NCBI GenBank assembly: GCA_002104945.1
Contig: MCFH01000027.1
Span: 339,001 to 403,000, forward strand
Length of the DNA: 64,000 nucleotides
Reading direction: 5' to 3'
Source: Piromyces finnis
Lineage: Eukaryota > Neocallimastigomycota > Neocallimastigomycetes > Neocallimastigales > Neocallimastigaceae
A model generated the notes under the pieces. It searched no databases, was not told where the DNA came from, and saw only the letters and a program-made list of their open reading frames with translations. Shown piece after piece: positions 22,972 through 40,660 of the stretch (position 1 is the first letter of the stretch; each line of letters opens with the position of its first letter). Made by a program: the position numbers and the translations under genes.

Positions 22972-23040
22972 AATATTTTTTTAAAAAATAGTGATTCTAG
23001 CACTAGAGAATTTAATTTTTATTTTTTTTTCTTCCAGAGA
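22972..23040 (-). promoter_or_regulatory. Putative GH6 gene 2 upstream region, shared blocks
   Basis: On the reverse strand the 17-nt T6A7TATT block (22972-22988) and TCTCTGGAAGAAAA (23027-23040) match the blocks upstream of GH6 gene 1. The distance from the second block to the ATG is 76 nt here and 100 nt there. Confidence 0.35.
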
Positions 23041-26000
23041 AAAAAACTTAGAATAATAATTAATTATTTAATTAATTTATTTTGAATTTTTATTTAAAAG
23101 AGAAAACTTCGCTCTTTTATATGAATTTTCTCATATGAACTTTAATTAATATGATTGTATTGCTAAAATTAATTAATATAAAAAAAATTATGTTATTTCT
23201 TGTTTTGTCTTTGTTTTCCTATTATTTTTTTTTTAATTTAATAATTTTAATATTAATATAATTTATTGTTATGATGAAATTATACAATTATGGATATTAA
23301 TTATTTTTTAAAATTTTCGTTATCCTTTACATAATAATATAAACAGTATTAGCAATATATTTTGAAATGAATTATTCTATATATTATTATTTTGTTTTGT
23401 TTTGTTTTGTATAAAAACTCTGAATTAAGAGTAAATATGAATAACAAAATGATGTAAATAAGTATATATTTATTAAATAAAAAACTCATAATTAATTAAA
23501 ATTTTTATAACTCTATTTCAAGGATATATTTTATATCATAAAATATACATCATCTTTTCATTAAAAATTTTTGTATTACAATTTATTAATTAAAATCATT
23601 ATATTCAAAATTAATTAAAAATAAATAAATATAAAAATGATAAACATAAAAAATTATTTAATAAGGTTTATTAATACCATTATTTTTCCATATTTAATCA
23701 TTAAGGTTATTAATAGTATTTTTTTAGGTAGTACAATTCTAGTATTTAATATAAAAAATTTTTATTTATTTTTTTTTTTATAAAATTTTAATGGTGACAT
23801 TTGACTTTTTTAGAATAAATTGGAAAATAATTATCTTTAAAAAATAAATAAGAAAGATAATTAACAAAATAATATAATTTAAAATTCAAGAATGAAAGTT
23901 AAAGAAATTCAATAATTTTCCTAAATTAAAAATGGTTAATTATAAAAGTTAATTATAATAAACATTTATAATAAAAAGTAGCTTTGAATCTAAGGAAAAG
24001 ATTTTTTTATTATTTTGAAATGAATTGTAGCGCTTACTTCAATAGCTTGTATATTAAAATTATATTAAATAGATGAATAGAATCTTTTATAAATCATTCA
24101 TAATTAAATAATAAAAAATTAATTTAATAAAGGATAAAAAAAAAAAGTTTTTTTTTTGGAAAATAATAAAAGTTAATTAAATTATATCATTCTTAAATAA
24201 TGAAATAAAGTAACATATTAATATGAATGATGATTATAATGACTAAACTGGTAGTGGTATTACCTGAAAAACAAATACTAAATATAATAATAATCTTTTA
24301 AAGAAAAATGGTATATAAATAAAGTATAAAAATTGTTGACTCTCACAACTATCTTAATAATGATAATGACATTAATATATTATCATCTGGTATATAAATA
24401 TATGAATAATTATCATACCTAGTATATAATATGAATAATATGTATTTTAAATTAAATTTATGAATTAAAAATTGGTAACAATTAAAGTAAAAAAAAAAAA
24501 AAAGTTTCTTAAAATGACTATTTTAATGCTAATGAGGCTCAGTATATAATATAGAGATAAATTACAAAATGTAATAATAATGTACCTTGATTTTTAATTT
24601 TTTAGTATACATTTCTTCTTCACCTTATTATTGGTTCAATATTGTTTTAAAGTATACTTTGAACAATATATGAACATTGAATTTTAATGGTTTATACATT
24701 AAATTAACTTTGATTATTCATTATTAATCATAAAAAAAAGTCATGACTAATGATTACATAAAATCCTTGATTTATTTATTATAGATAAGGTTTAATAATA
24801 AATAAAGTTTTAATTTAAATATTTTTTCCTATTGTTAAATTTTTTACTTTTAAATGTATCATACTTATCAAGTGACTTTATATATTGTAAATGTGTCATT
24901 AATATAATTATTAGTCATATTTACTAATACTGTTACTTCTATTAATACTAGTTTTTCTAAAGAAAAAAATTATCTATTTTTTTAATATTATATATTTTAT
25001 ATTATAAAATGTATAACATTGAACTATAACAAATATAATATTATATATTATATATTATTAATAATATTTAATAATGGCCTATCTCCTTTTTTACTTGTTA
25101 TTTTTTTTTTTTCTCTTGTAAATGTGGTAATGATTGTTTTATTATATTTTAATTAACCCCTGATAAAATATATATAATTATTATAAATATATATTTTTAT
25201 AATAAAATATTTTATATTAGAATTTTAATATTTTAATATTTTCTATATTAGAAATGCATAATAATTATGTACTGAAAAAATTAAAGTACGAATTTATATA
25301 TAATCTTGTTAAATTTTGATATTTTCCTTTATTATTACATTTTATGTTAATGTTGTTTGCTGTTATTTAATGTTAACTTTTTTTTTTTTAATATATAATT
25401 TTTAATAATATTTTTTTATTATTTGACTGATTTTTTTTCCTTCTTCCAAATCTTTTCATTAACCTTTTAGTATCATGATTAAACCTGAAATTTTCTATTT
25501 TTATAAATTATTTGTAAAATAATGTTCCAAAATAAAATGGGAAAAAGTTCTGTTTTTATAGTTTTTTTGAAATAAAGTTAGAAAAAAAAGTGAGAAAAAA
25601 AAAAAAGATTTTCCTTGATTTACCTTTATAATAAATTAAATTTTAATTAAAAATATTTTCTTTTTCTTTTTCTTTAAAGGAACTCCTTTTGAATTTCAAG
25701 GTTTTTTGTTTTATTCTATAGATCATTGGTAAATTTTAATTAATATTAAAACATAAAGTTAAAAAAAAGTCATTTGAAAATCTATTAATTATATATATTT
25801 AATATTTAAAATGTACTTTTTACTTCTTCTTTTTTCTAAAAAAAAGGGAAAAAAAAAAAAAGATAAAAAATAGTATCAAATCGTTTCAAAAGTAATTTTA
25901 ATGTTTTTTTATTTATTTTCATATCATTCCATGTTTCTTATTGGTAAAAAAAAAAAGTTAGATTTACCTTTATTTTGAAACAAATAAATCCATGAATATT

Positions 26001-27316
26001 AAAAAAAAAAATGGACAATTAATAAAAAAATTGATTAATATAGAAATTGATAATAAAAAAAAAAAAAAGTGAAGATCTTTTCATTAATTAAAAAGCATGA
26101 AACACTTTCCAAATTCTATTCATATTAAATTTTATACTTTTTATTATGACTACAAAATGGATTAGAATTTCTATATTAAAGTTTAAAATACACTTAACCT
26201 TACACAAAGTAAAAATTTGAAAAAAGAAAACTTACCTTACAAGGTTGATGATGTAATTATAATGATCATTCCTTTAAATGATAAAAAAAATATTGATACT
26301 TTGGAGGTTTTATTCAGTTTTTTTTAGTAAATAATATATATTCTACTTAACGGTATTCTATTCATTAAATGATAATATATAAACTTATTCTTTTTTTTTT
26401 TTTTTTATTTTATCGAGTTATAAACTATTTTATATAATAAAATTTTTTAATTAAAGGCTATAAATAAAGGTTAGGATTCATTATTATATTTAAATTTCTA
26501 AATTATACAAAACAATTACAAAATAAAATATTATTATTAAATTATACTATCGATATAGATAATATCACTTAAAGAATGAACAATCAAAGATTATTACTAT
26601 TTTATATACAAGTGATTAAAAGTATTTATTATTCAATAGAAAAAGATAAAAAAAAAAAAAAGAAAAAACATTAAATTCTATTAAATTCGGATTTAGTATA
26701 TCAAATTCTAATAAGATTAGATTAGCTAACAAAAAATAATGAACCGTCATATTTGATAATTTATTCTGAAATATTAAAAAAAATAAAATATATATAATTA
26801 TATATTATTGATAATTTAAAATAAACATTTAATAATTAATAGAATAATAAATATAATTTTGCAGTTTCTCTTTTTTTTTTTTTTTCTTATTCTTCTTCTT
26901 TTCAGCAGAATTTTATAGTTTAAATAAAAATTTATAAAGTACATTATGTAATCTAACCTTTTAATTTATTAAAGTTTAATATATAAAAAATACTTTTTAA
27001 TCTGAATTATTATTTAAAAATATTTTTATTTTTTAATTTGTTTAATTTGATATAAAAATATATCAAATTAACAAGAGGCAATATTAAAAATATTAATATT
27101 TAAGGTTTTTAAAAATTTTTGTTTTTTTCATGGAGAAAACTCTTACATTTGATATGATCATTAATAACATATATATTCATAATCTGACAGGCTTCTAATT
27201 GATAATAAAATAGTTTATAGAAAAGAAGGAATAAAATAAAAAATAGAATAAAAAAAAAAAAAAGAGAGAGATATAATTTTTTTTTTTTTTTTTTTGATTT
27301 TTGATTAGAAAGAAAA
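23041..27316. other. AT-rich intergenic region, nothing recognised
   Basis: About 4.3 kb of A/T with homopolymer runs and a (TTTTG)n stretch near 23392. It holds the promoter regions of GH6 gene 2 and of the gene starting at 27317 (divergent). No ORF, RNA gene or mobile-element remnant was recognised. Confidence 0.65.
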
Positions 27317-31009
<3,693 letters not shown>

Positions 31010-31763
31010 TGATAATAAAAAAACAACCATATATATAAAACTAAATATATAGATAACAAATATAATAAATAATATATATAAATAAGAATTAAATCACTAC
31101 GCCATTATACATAAACTATAGTTAATATAGTAATATATATTTAAAAAAAATATATATATATAAAAAGATATAGATGTAATATCTTTTTTATATATTTTTC
31201 AATAATATATGTAATAATAAATTCTATCAGTTATTTTTTTTTCTATTATTTTATTTTTATTTATTATTAGATGACAATTAAAAATAATTATTTAAAGAAA
31301 ATATATAATATTTATAAAAAAAATAATAAATATTATCATACAAACAAATAGGACGAAAAAAAAAAAAAGTCTTTTTTATTAATAATATATATCAAAAACG
31401 ATCTTTTAATATATAGAAGTTTAGAAATTGAAAATAAAGTAATTTATTCATTAATAATAAAGCATTTAATGTTATTTAAAAGAAAGGATTAGTAATTAAA
31501 AATACTAAAGGTTTAACACATATTTAAATGTATTTTTTTTAAAAAAAATTTAATTTATAATTTTTATTTATTTTAAACTTTAAAATTAAATTTTTTTTTT
31601 TTTTTTTGTATATTTTTTATTAAATTAATTTTTGGGTACTTAAAAAAGAAGAGAATTTTATGTAATATAAGATAGTCAAAAAAAAAAAAATATATATATA
31701 TAAGTATATAAATATAGTCTATTTTTTAATAATAATAATAAAATAAAAAAATAAGACAAAGCA

Positions 31764-31827
<64 letters not shown>

Positions 31828-31846
31828 AATCAATAATAAAAAAAAA
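31010..31846. other. Intergenic region with a (CAA)n leader repeat
   Basis: A/T-rich spacer. Its last part, 31766-31825, is about 20 copies of CAA lying 20 nt before the ATG of the hydrolase gene, probably within its 5' UTR. Confidence 0.7.
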
Positions 31847-32554
31847 ATGTTCAAAAAAATTTGTATTAAAGACTTAAACGTTACTCTATATTTTAATATG
31901 GATGAAAAAAATGAAACGGACTTTTCTCAACAACGGTCAGTTCCTATTATTATTTATAATTCATATAATAGTGATGCTAAGGAACTTTGGGATGAATGTT
32001 TAAAAATGAATTGTTCAGAATTTGTATTAGTAGTGGTTGAAGTTGTTCATTGGAATGATAGTATGACACCTTTCCCATCCGAACCAATATTTAATAAGTC
32101 TACAGAAGGTTATGGAGGAATGGCAGACGATTATATAAATTTTATTTTAGAAGACCTTATTCCTACCGTGGAACAATTCTTTAAACCAGAATATTATGCT
32201 ATTACCGGTTACTCCTTATCTGGTCTATTTTCAGTATATTGTATGTATAAAACCGACAAATTTTCTCGAGTTCTTTCAGGTTCTGGTTCTTTTTGGTATC
32301 CAGGTTTTATGGATTATATTGCAAATACTCCATTAAAAGTAAATATTGATACCACAAAGGTTTACCTTTCTTTAGGTAATAAAGAAAAGAAAACAGGAAA
32401 TAAAGTGTTAAAAACCATAGAAACTGAAACATTAAAATATAGAGATTATTTATCAGAACAAAAAGTTAATTTTAAATTTGAATTTAATCAAGGGGGTCAT
32501 TTTAATGATGTTATTAGTAGAATTGCCAAAGGTATTAAATGGCTTTTAGAATAA
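31847..32554 (+). CDS. Alpha/beta-hydrolase, putative esterase of the COG2819 type
   Basis: The product is 235 aa from a single exon. The nucleophile elbow is GYSLSGLFSVY (Ser123; the usual GxSxG has Ser instead of the last Gly), followed by SGSGSFWYPGF. The catalytic His is probably His218 in GGHFND near the C-terminus. The likely acid lies between them around 165-195. There is no signal peptide, so a cytosolic role is expected. COG2819-type hydrolases act on small esters in bacteria, and the intronless gene amid intron-rich neighbours fits acquisition from bacteria. The substrate cannot be predicted. Confidence 0.85.
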   Translation: MFKKICIKDLNVTLYFNMDEKNETDFSQQRSVPIIIYNSYNSDAKELWDECLKMNCSEFVLVVVEVVHWNDSMTPFPSEPIFNKSTEGYGGMADDYINFILEDLIPTVEQFFKPEYYAITGYSLSGLFSVYCMYKTDKFSRVLSGSGSFWYPGFMDYIANTPLKVNIDTTKVYLSLGNKEKKTGNKVLKTIETETLKYRDYLSEQKVNFKFEFNQGGHFNDVISRIAKGIKWLLE

Positions 32555-33106
32555 GCTCATGCAATAATAAATTAATTTCAAATTAAAAAAAAAAAAGAAA
32601 TCTATGACACTATCATCTATTAATTTAATAAAAAGTTATATAAATAAATTTATTAAAAAACTATTAAAAAACTTCATTAGTTTATAGGAAATCTTTATGA
32701 AATTCACTTTTTTCAATCTGTAGCTAAAATTTGATAAAAATAATAAAATACACACGAATATTCATATTTATTCTTTGATAACATTACAATATTAGTAATA
32801 TAAATAAATAATAACAACAATAATAATAAAAACAAAATTTAATTTTTAAATTATGTTTTCATTCATTTTACTTTACTTTATTTGTTCGTATTTAAATTGA
32901 ATTTTTTTATTTTTTATTTTTATTTTATTTTATTTTTTTTTATGAATATTGTTGTTAATCTAGTTAAAATCATCTATTTAACCTAATATTATCATCTCTA
33001 AATTATAAAAAAAAAAAAAAATTTTTTTTTCATAGAATAAAAAACTGAAATTATTTATAAACTAAATAATTATTGTAATTAACAATTAGTTATTTTATTT
33101 TCTAAA

Positions 33107-33144
<38 letters not shown>

Positions 33145-33477
33145 TCTTTTGTTCTATTAAATAAATAATATATACTTTTAGTAGTGTATATACTTTTTGA
33201 TTATTTCTTTTTCTATTATCAATTTTAAATAACTTAATTTAGATTTTTTTGATAGGCGTTTTATATAAAAGATTGACTAATAATAATTGTGTATAAATCA
33301 TTTCTTGTTGGGGTATAAGAATTAATTGATATTATGATGATGATGATGATGATGTTATTACGCTTTTTTGAAAGTTTTCGTTTTCTTCAAAATTGTCAAT
33401 TTTTTTTATGCAATTTTAAATTACAGGGGGGGGGGGGAGGAGGTTTATTGGGATATTCTTCCTTATTTTTATTCACT
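32555..33477. other. Convergent 3' spacer between hydrolase and ATPase genes
   Basis: A/T-rich with long T-runs (about 33110-33138), (ATG)n at 33334-33354 and an unusual run of 12 G at 33426-33437. The G-run lies about 40 nt past the ATPase stop codon and would read as poly(C) in its 3' UTR. Confidence 0.6.
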
Positions 33478-36400
33478 CTAAACATTATCCAAGAATCTTT
33501 GTCTTTTCTTCATATTTTCTTTATGTTCATAACGTCTAAGATAGGCCTTTAATAATTCAATAATAACTAATTGAATAATTAAACCAATAATGATACCTAA
33601 CCAAGCTTGCCAGTTAATATCATAATTTTCTAAGAAATCAGAAATACCCGGTACATAGATACCGATAAGCATTAATACAAAAGATAATAAGTTAGCACCA
33701 ATTAACCATTTATTGTCCCAGATACCAGTACGGAAAATACTAGTACTAACACTACGACTATGGAAGGCTTGAATTAATTGAAGAGTAATTAAACCAGCAA
33801 AAGCAACAGTTTGAGCATATTGGAATTGAGTACAGTCCTTAGCTTTACCAAGAATTTCAGTTTCCTTACCTAACATATAAAGACCAAAGGAGACACCAGC
33901 TTGAATTGTACCTTGTAAAACAGCTGAAATAGTTGTTGGAACGTTAAGTACTCCTGCTTTTGGATCATTTGGATAACGCTCCATAACATCACGTTCTGGT
34001 GGTTCTAAACCAAGAGCTGTAGCTGGTGGTACATCAGCAATAATATTTGCCCATAAAATCATAATGGTAGTGAATGGAAGTGGAATGTTGAAAATGGTAC
34101 AGACCATCATTAATTGAATTTCAGCAGAGTTACAACTTAAAAGGTAAATAATGAATTTTAAAATATTATCATAGACTCTTCTACCTTCACGAATGGCTTC
34201 AACAATAGTAGAGAAGTTATCATCAGCTAAGACAATATCAGCGGCTTGTTTAGTAATTTCTGTACCACTTAAACCCATAGCAATACCAACATCAGCTTTT
34301 TTAATGGCTGGAGCATCATTTACGCCATCACCAGTCATGGCATCCAATTCACCACGAGCTTGAAGAGCCTTGACAATTTTTAATTTATTATCTGGACTAA
34401 CACGTGCAAAGACCGATGGGAATGGTTTTAATTCGGCAATAGCATCATCGGATAATAAATCCAATTCACTACCCTTCATGGTACGTTGCATACTAACATT
34501 ATCTGGATCAATAATACCTAATTGACGAGCAATGGCTGAAGCAGTAGTAACATGATCACCAGTAATCATAATAACACGAATACCAGCAGTTTTACAGGTA
34601 GCAATACTTTCACGAACACCCTTCTTTGGTGGATCAATAAGACCAATTAAACCAATAAAGGAAAGTTGGGTTTCAGATTTTTCCATTTTTTCGGATTTTA
34701 CGATATCTTCGGCTTCTTCATGACCAACTTTACGAATAGCAAGAGCTAAAACTCTAAGACCACGACTAGCCATTTGTTCATTACGAGTAGCAATAAGAGC
34801 TTTAATTTCATTGGTTAATTCTTTTTGTTCACCATTTATTAATTCGCTCAAGGAACCGTGACCGGCGGCGGTAGATGGAACATAACTAATAGAACGTTGA
34901 AGAATAGCTTCTGGTGCACCCTTAGCTAAAACTATTGAGGTATTTGGAATTGGAGAGGCAGCATTAGCATTTTGAGCAGTCATATCGGTTTCACCGGTAG
35001 CAGGTTCGTCCTTACGAGTAGAAGTGTAGATAACACTCATTAATTTACGTTCACTATCGAATGGGTATTCACCAAGTTTACGTAAACCATTCTTTTCCCA
35101 ACTATCACGACTAAAACCAGCCTTTTGAGCAGCAACAATCATAGCTACTTCAGTAGGATCACCAATAGACTTCCATTCGTTGGTTTCTGGGTCAATAACA
35201 ACAGAACTATTATTACAAAGGGATGCAGAAAGAATAGCAGCCATTAATTGAGGATCAGTGGTATCGTAAGTTTTACCAGTATCAGCAGCAGTACTTAAAT
35301 TTTCTTCTGTGATTTCACCAGCACTTAATTTTTGAACAGTACCTTTGTTTGGATCAATATTAGTACTTTCAGTGAAAGTATAAGCACAATCATCAATAGT
35401 CCAAATTAAAGAGGTACCCATTTTACCTTCAGTCAAAGTACCAGTTTTATCAGAACAAATAACAGTAACAGAACCTAATGTTTCAACGGATGGTAATTTT
35501 CTAACAATTGCATTTCTTTTTGCCATACGACGTACACCAAGAGCCATAGTAACAGTAACGACAGCAACTAAACCTTCTGGAATAACAGAGACAGCTAAAC
35601 TTAAACCAACATTAATAGTTTCCTTCTTATCATTACCATAAATCAAGTTAATGACAACAATGATAATACATAAAACAATAGCAATAACAACAAGCCATTT
35701 ACCCAAAATATCTAATTTTCTTTGAATATTAGTTTTAACTTGAGGTTGAGAAGTAATAGAATTACTAATTTTACCAATTTCAGTGTTATCACCAGTTCTG
35801 ACAACAAGACCTTTACCACGACCATGGGCAACAACAGTACCCATAAAAGCATTACCTCTACAATCGGCTAATGGGATCTTTCTAGTTCTACTACGTATAT
35901 GTTTAATATCCTTGGATGTTGGTACACTTTCCCCAGTTAAAATACTTTCAACAATTTCTAATTGAGATTGTTCAATGATACGTAAATCAGCTGGAACACC
36001 TTCACCTTCATCTAAAATAACAACATCACCAGGAACTAATTCACTTGAATTAATTTTTTCTTGTTTTCCGTCACGAATAACAAGGGCTTGAGGGATAGTA
36101 AGTGAAGTTAAAGCTTCTAAAGCTTTTTCAGCTTTATATTCTTGAGTGAAACCAATAACAATATTAATTACAATAACAACAAATAAAACAGCAGCATCCT
36201 TATATTCACCAATACAAATTTCAACAATAGTAGCAATAATTAAAATAATATTCATAAAGTTATAAATTTGACCAAGTAACATTTTTAATGGGGAAGGTTT
36301 TGGTGGTGGTTGAAGATTATTTGGACCATAATGTTTACGAAGATTTTCAATAGAATCACTTGAAAGACCCTTATCTTTATCTACTTTGAACATATCTAAT

Positions 36401-38037
36401 AAAACATTTACTTTTCTATCAATCCATAAACCTAAAAAAAAAAAAAAGAATGACGGTAATTATTAATAAATATGTAATATATATAATAAAAATCAAAAAA
36501 TAATTTAATACTACATTTCATTATGTATATGGTATCAAAAACTTACTTTGTGGTGGTAATAAGTCTTCTGGAGATTTTGGCATTTCTGGAATTTCTAAAG
36601 TGTTTTCATATTCCTTTAATACCTTTTCTACCATACTATGTTCATCTTTTTTAACTAAATCCTTCCAATCTGAAAATTCTGTAAAATTTTTTGTTAAAAG
36701 ACCAATAACAGCTACAGCTGATTTTTTTTGTTCATCCGTTGCAGAGGATGTACAACGTCTATGTATTTTTAATGAATAAGCTAAATCAGTAACTGGAACA
36801 CCTCTGACGACTTGTCTAAATTCTTCAACTATTTTTTTTATTAATTTATTGGGAAAGAAAATTTTTAAACATTTTATATAAATAAATATATATTTTATAA
36901 TAATAATAAATATAAAGTAAATAAACAAATAATGATAACAACAATAATAATACTAATAATAAATGTAACTTTTTTTTTTTTATACTATTAATATTTAATT
37001 ATTAATTTTTAAAAATGATTTTTAATGATATAGTTATTTAATTATTAATTTTTAAAAATGATTTTTAATGATATAGTTATTTAATTATTAATTTTTAAAA
37101 ATGATTTTTAATGATATAGTTATTTAATTATTAATTTTTAAAAATGATTTTTAATGATATAGTTATTTAATTATTAATTTTTAAAAATGATTTTTAATGA
37201 TATAGTTTCATATGTGAATATAAAAGTGAATATATGAAATGAATTTTATTTTTTTTTTTAAATTTAAACACCATTATGTTTAAGACATTTATTTTATTAA
37301 TGTACATTTAAAAAATATCTTTTATTGAGAATATATATATACAATTGTTTGTTTCTTTTATTAAATTTTACAAAAATAAGAAAATATTTTTGATTCAATA
37401 TTATATTAAATAATAATGAATAGAATGACTTTTTTTATTGTAAATTATATTGAATATAAAAATATATTCATGTGAATATACAAAAGAAAGGAAAAAAAAA
37501 AGGATAATATTTTATAAGGTAACTTTATAAAAAATATAAAAATTTATATTCATTGAAGCATTATGTTTTTCCAGTTTTTCACAAATTATATTCATCTCAT
37601 TGTTGTTTTTCTCATGTTCCGTATTTTATCATTATATTTCAATTCAAAATAAAAAAAAGAATACAATTTTATTTATATTTTTATATTTACTATACATTAA
37701 AAGTATAATTACCTTCTTGGATAAATTCACCAAATAAATGAAGAGCCATATCTGATTCTTCAGTTGGAATATTTTGAAAGTGTTCTTTTTCACAATGACC
37801 TATATTAGAAAGTAAACCATTACAAAGACGTTTCATTAAATCGTAATCCAAATGTGGAAGTCTACCACCCTTAATACGATATTCCATTACGTACATAAGG
37901 CCGGCTAAGATTTCTTTTAATGAAATATCATTATTGTTGGTTACTTCTGTAAGATCATTGACGTGAATATTAATTTGATGTTCTACAGATGATTTACCAT
38001 CTGTAAAAGTACCAACAGTATCAACTCTTTTCAACAT
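33478..38037 (-). CDS. Type II P-type cation ATPase (probably Ca2+ or related), with about 215-aa N-terminal extension
   Basis: Exons on the reverse strand: 38037-37713, 36828-36547, 36431-33478; phases close and the product is 1186 aa. Residues 1-215 are an extra soluble region (MLKRVDTVGTFTDGKSSVEH ... PKSPEDLLPPQ). The pump follows: LTGES (368-371, actuator), PEGLVAVVTVT in M4, DKTGT with phospho-Asp530, GDPTEVAMI, MITGDHV and MTGDGVNDAP. M6 has WANIIADVPPATALG. The Glu in M4 and the Asn/Asp pair in M6 favour Ca2+ transport, but the sequence is not a plain SERCA or PMR1 match and a Na+/K+-type substrate cannot be excluded. Membrane location could be plasma membrane or an internal store. 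The N-terminal extension has no domain I recognise. Confidence 0.93.
36993..37207 (-). repeat. Five perfect or near-perfect 43-bp tandem repeats in ATPase intron 1
   Basis: Units start at 36993, 37036, 37079, 37122 and 37165, each reading ATTTAATTATTAATTTTTAA and so on. The 884-nt intron 1 contains the whole array. There are no spacers, so it is a minisatellite rather than a CRISPR array. Confidence 0.95.
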
Positions 38038-40449
38038 TAATATTAAATTCTTTTTCTTTTTCTTTTTTTTTTTTTTTTTTTTTTACTTTTATAAAGTTAA
38101 TTAAAAGATAAATAAATGATTCTATATATTTTATATAAAATTTATAAAATTATATTTTTCAATGCTAATTCAAAATTTTATTTCTCTTAATTTTTTAAAG
38201 TTTAAAAAAATTTTTTTTTTAATCCTTTTTCTCTTTCTTTTATATTAAAATGAAAATTTAAAAATTTAATAATTATACATTTTTTAATATATAACAATAT
38301 AATCAAATAATAAATTAAATATAATTCATTTAGTGATTAGAATCTACTAAAAAACGAATAATTCATTAAGAGGAAAAATTGGAAAAATCTAAATAGTTAA
38401 ATATTAAAGTATACTTTTTTTTTTTTTTAGAATTTGATAATGTAGTGAATCTTAAATAATTCATACTTTTCCCTAAATAGTAAAGGATGAACTATCAAAT
38501 TAATATAAAACAACGTTTATTCAACACTTTAATGTTATCAACCTACTACCAATTTATCTTTAAATTATCAATAATTAATTCATATTTTTTGGTTCCTATT
38601 GGCTAATCTTGGGTGAGTGAACGATGCAAACTATGCAAGATAAATATAAATTTTAATTTATATAATTATTTTGATATAGATCATTAAACCAAAAAAAAAA
38701 AAATTAAATAATTAGATTTATGCCAATTATAATTATTATTATAATTATATCTATTTTACTTTTGAGTTTACTTATTCAAAAGGATGTGGGTGTACATACA
38801 CAATAAATTCTTATCCATATTTATTTTTTTTTTTTTTTTTTAAAAAAATCCCAATAAATTTTAAACTTTAATACGCCTCATTCGAAAATGCTAATTTTTT
38901 TAATAATTAAATTAATTTAGTATGAATTGTGGCATTTCATATATATATAAGATTCAAATGTAATATATTTAAATAATTAATTAATTAAATATAATTAATT
39001 TTAAAACAAAATTATTTACTTAACAATTATATTATAATTTAATTTAATTGAAACAGAGGTATTTATTAAAATATATTCTTTTAATATATAATTAAATTAA
39101 ATGAAATATATACTACAAAAGTTACCTTTTTTTTTTTTTTTTTAGAAAAAGTCTTTAAATAATTCTTATGGTAAAAAAGAGTTTTTTTCTTATAACTCAG
39201 CATACTAATAACATCGATATTATTACTACTACTAATACTACTACTAACAACAACAACAACAACACTATAAAAGTATAAATCTAAAAAACTAATGATTAAA
39301 GCATCTTTTTTTTAATAATTTTTTTATTATTATTATTATCCTAAAAGTACAAATAAAAAGAATTTTCTTATTGGAAAAAAAAATTAAAGTTTTAACCAAC
39401 CAACTGAGCACGCCACCACAAAAAATACATTCTTAGAAATGAGGGAAAAATGAATAAAATTATAAACCATTTTAAATCGTAAAATTATGTCTTCTGATGT
39501 ATGCATTATGCTTATGAATAGTGTGAAGTTTTTTTTTTTATTACTATTCTATTGTACATATGTAAATATGTTATTATTATTTTCTTTATAATTCTAAAAG
39601 AATGACATGAATCTTTTTTTTTATATTATATATTATAATAGGAATAAATGGAGGATTATCTACTACAATAAAATTATTGTATTTTTTAAATTCATATTGT
39701 ATTATGATTGATATAATAATTATAATAATTCGATACTGATTTAACAATTGCATTAAAGAAATCTAATATATGTTAACAAGTATGCTAATAAAATATAGCA
39801 TTATCTTTGAGGGAATAGCATCCTATAGTAATAGTAATTGTAATATTCTTTAAAATAATTGTTCCTTTTGAAAATAAAAAAGATTTTATAGTAATTTCAG
39901 TTCACAACAAATCATTTTAATGGATTTGATCATTCAATATAAAAATTATTGTACATTTTATTACATTATACTTCGATTTTCATTGGTTAATATAAATTGT
40001 ATTATTATTTTGGTTCTTTTTAAAAAAGAGCTAAAATTTAACCAAAAAAAAAAAAGAATTTTTCAATAAATAATCCTATTTTTTAACTATTGATTAATGC
40101 ATGCATAAAGTTAGTAGGAATGCTAGAGTAATTGCTAAATTGAATATAATGATGCATTTTGCTTAGTTTGAAATTTTAAAAAGAAAAATCAGAATTGATA
40201 ATGGCATTAATTTTATTATTATTATATTATTGCTATTTCTTAACATTTATATATATATAACTAAATGAATGAATGAATAAATAAATAAATAACTAACTAA
40301 CTAACTAAATAAATAAATAAATAAATAACTAAATAAATAAATAAATAAATAAATAACTAACTAACTAACTAACTAAATAAATAAATAAATAACTAAATAA
40401 ATAAATAAATAAATAAATAACTAAATAAATAAATAAATAAATAAATAAC

Positions 40450-40484
<35 letters not shown>

Positions 40485-40525
40485 CTAAATAAATAAATAA
40501 ATAAATAACTAAATAAATAAATAAA

Positions 40526-40556
<31 letters not shown>

Positions 40557-40625
40557 ATAAATAAATAAATAACTAAATAAATAAATAAATAAATAACTAA
40601 ATAAATAAATAAATAAATAAATAAC

Positions 40626-40660
<35 letters not shown>

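Noticed and set aside
4254-23003. Upstream starts for the GH6 genes (4254 and 23003)
   Set aside because: These use TTG or extend into non-conserved sequence. The ATGs at 4263 and 22964 begin a standard signal peptide and are shared.
36993-37207. CRISPR-like array
   Set aside because: The 43-bp units are directly adjacent, with no spacers, inside an intron of a eukaryotic gene.
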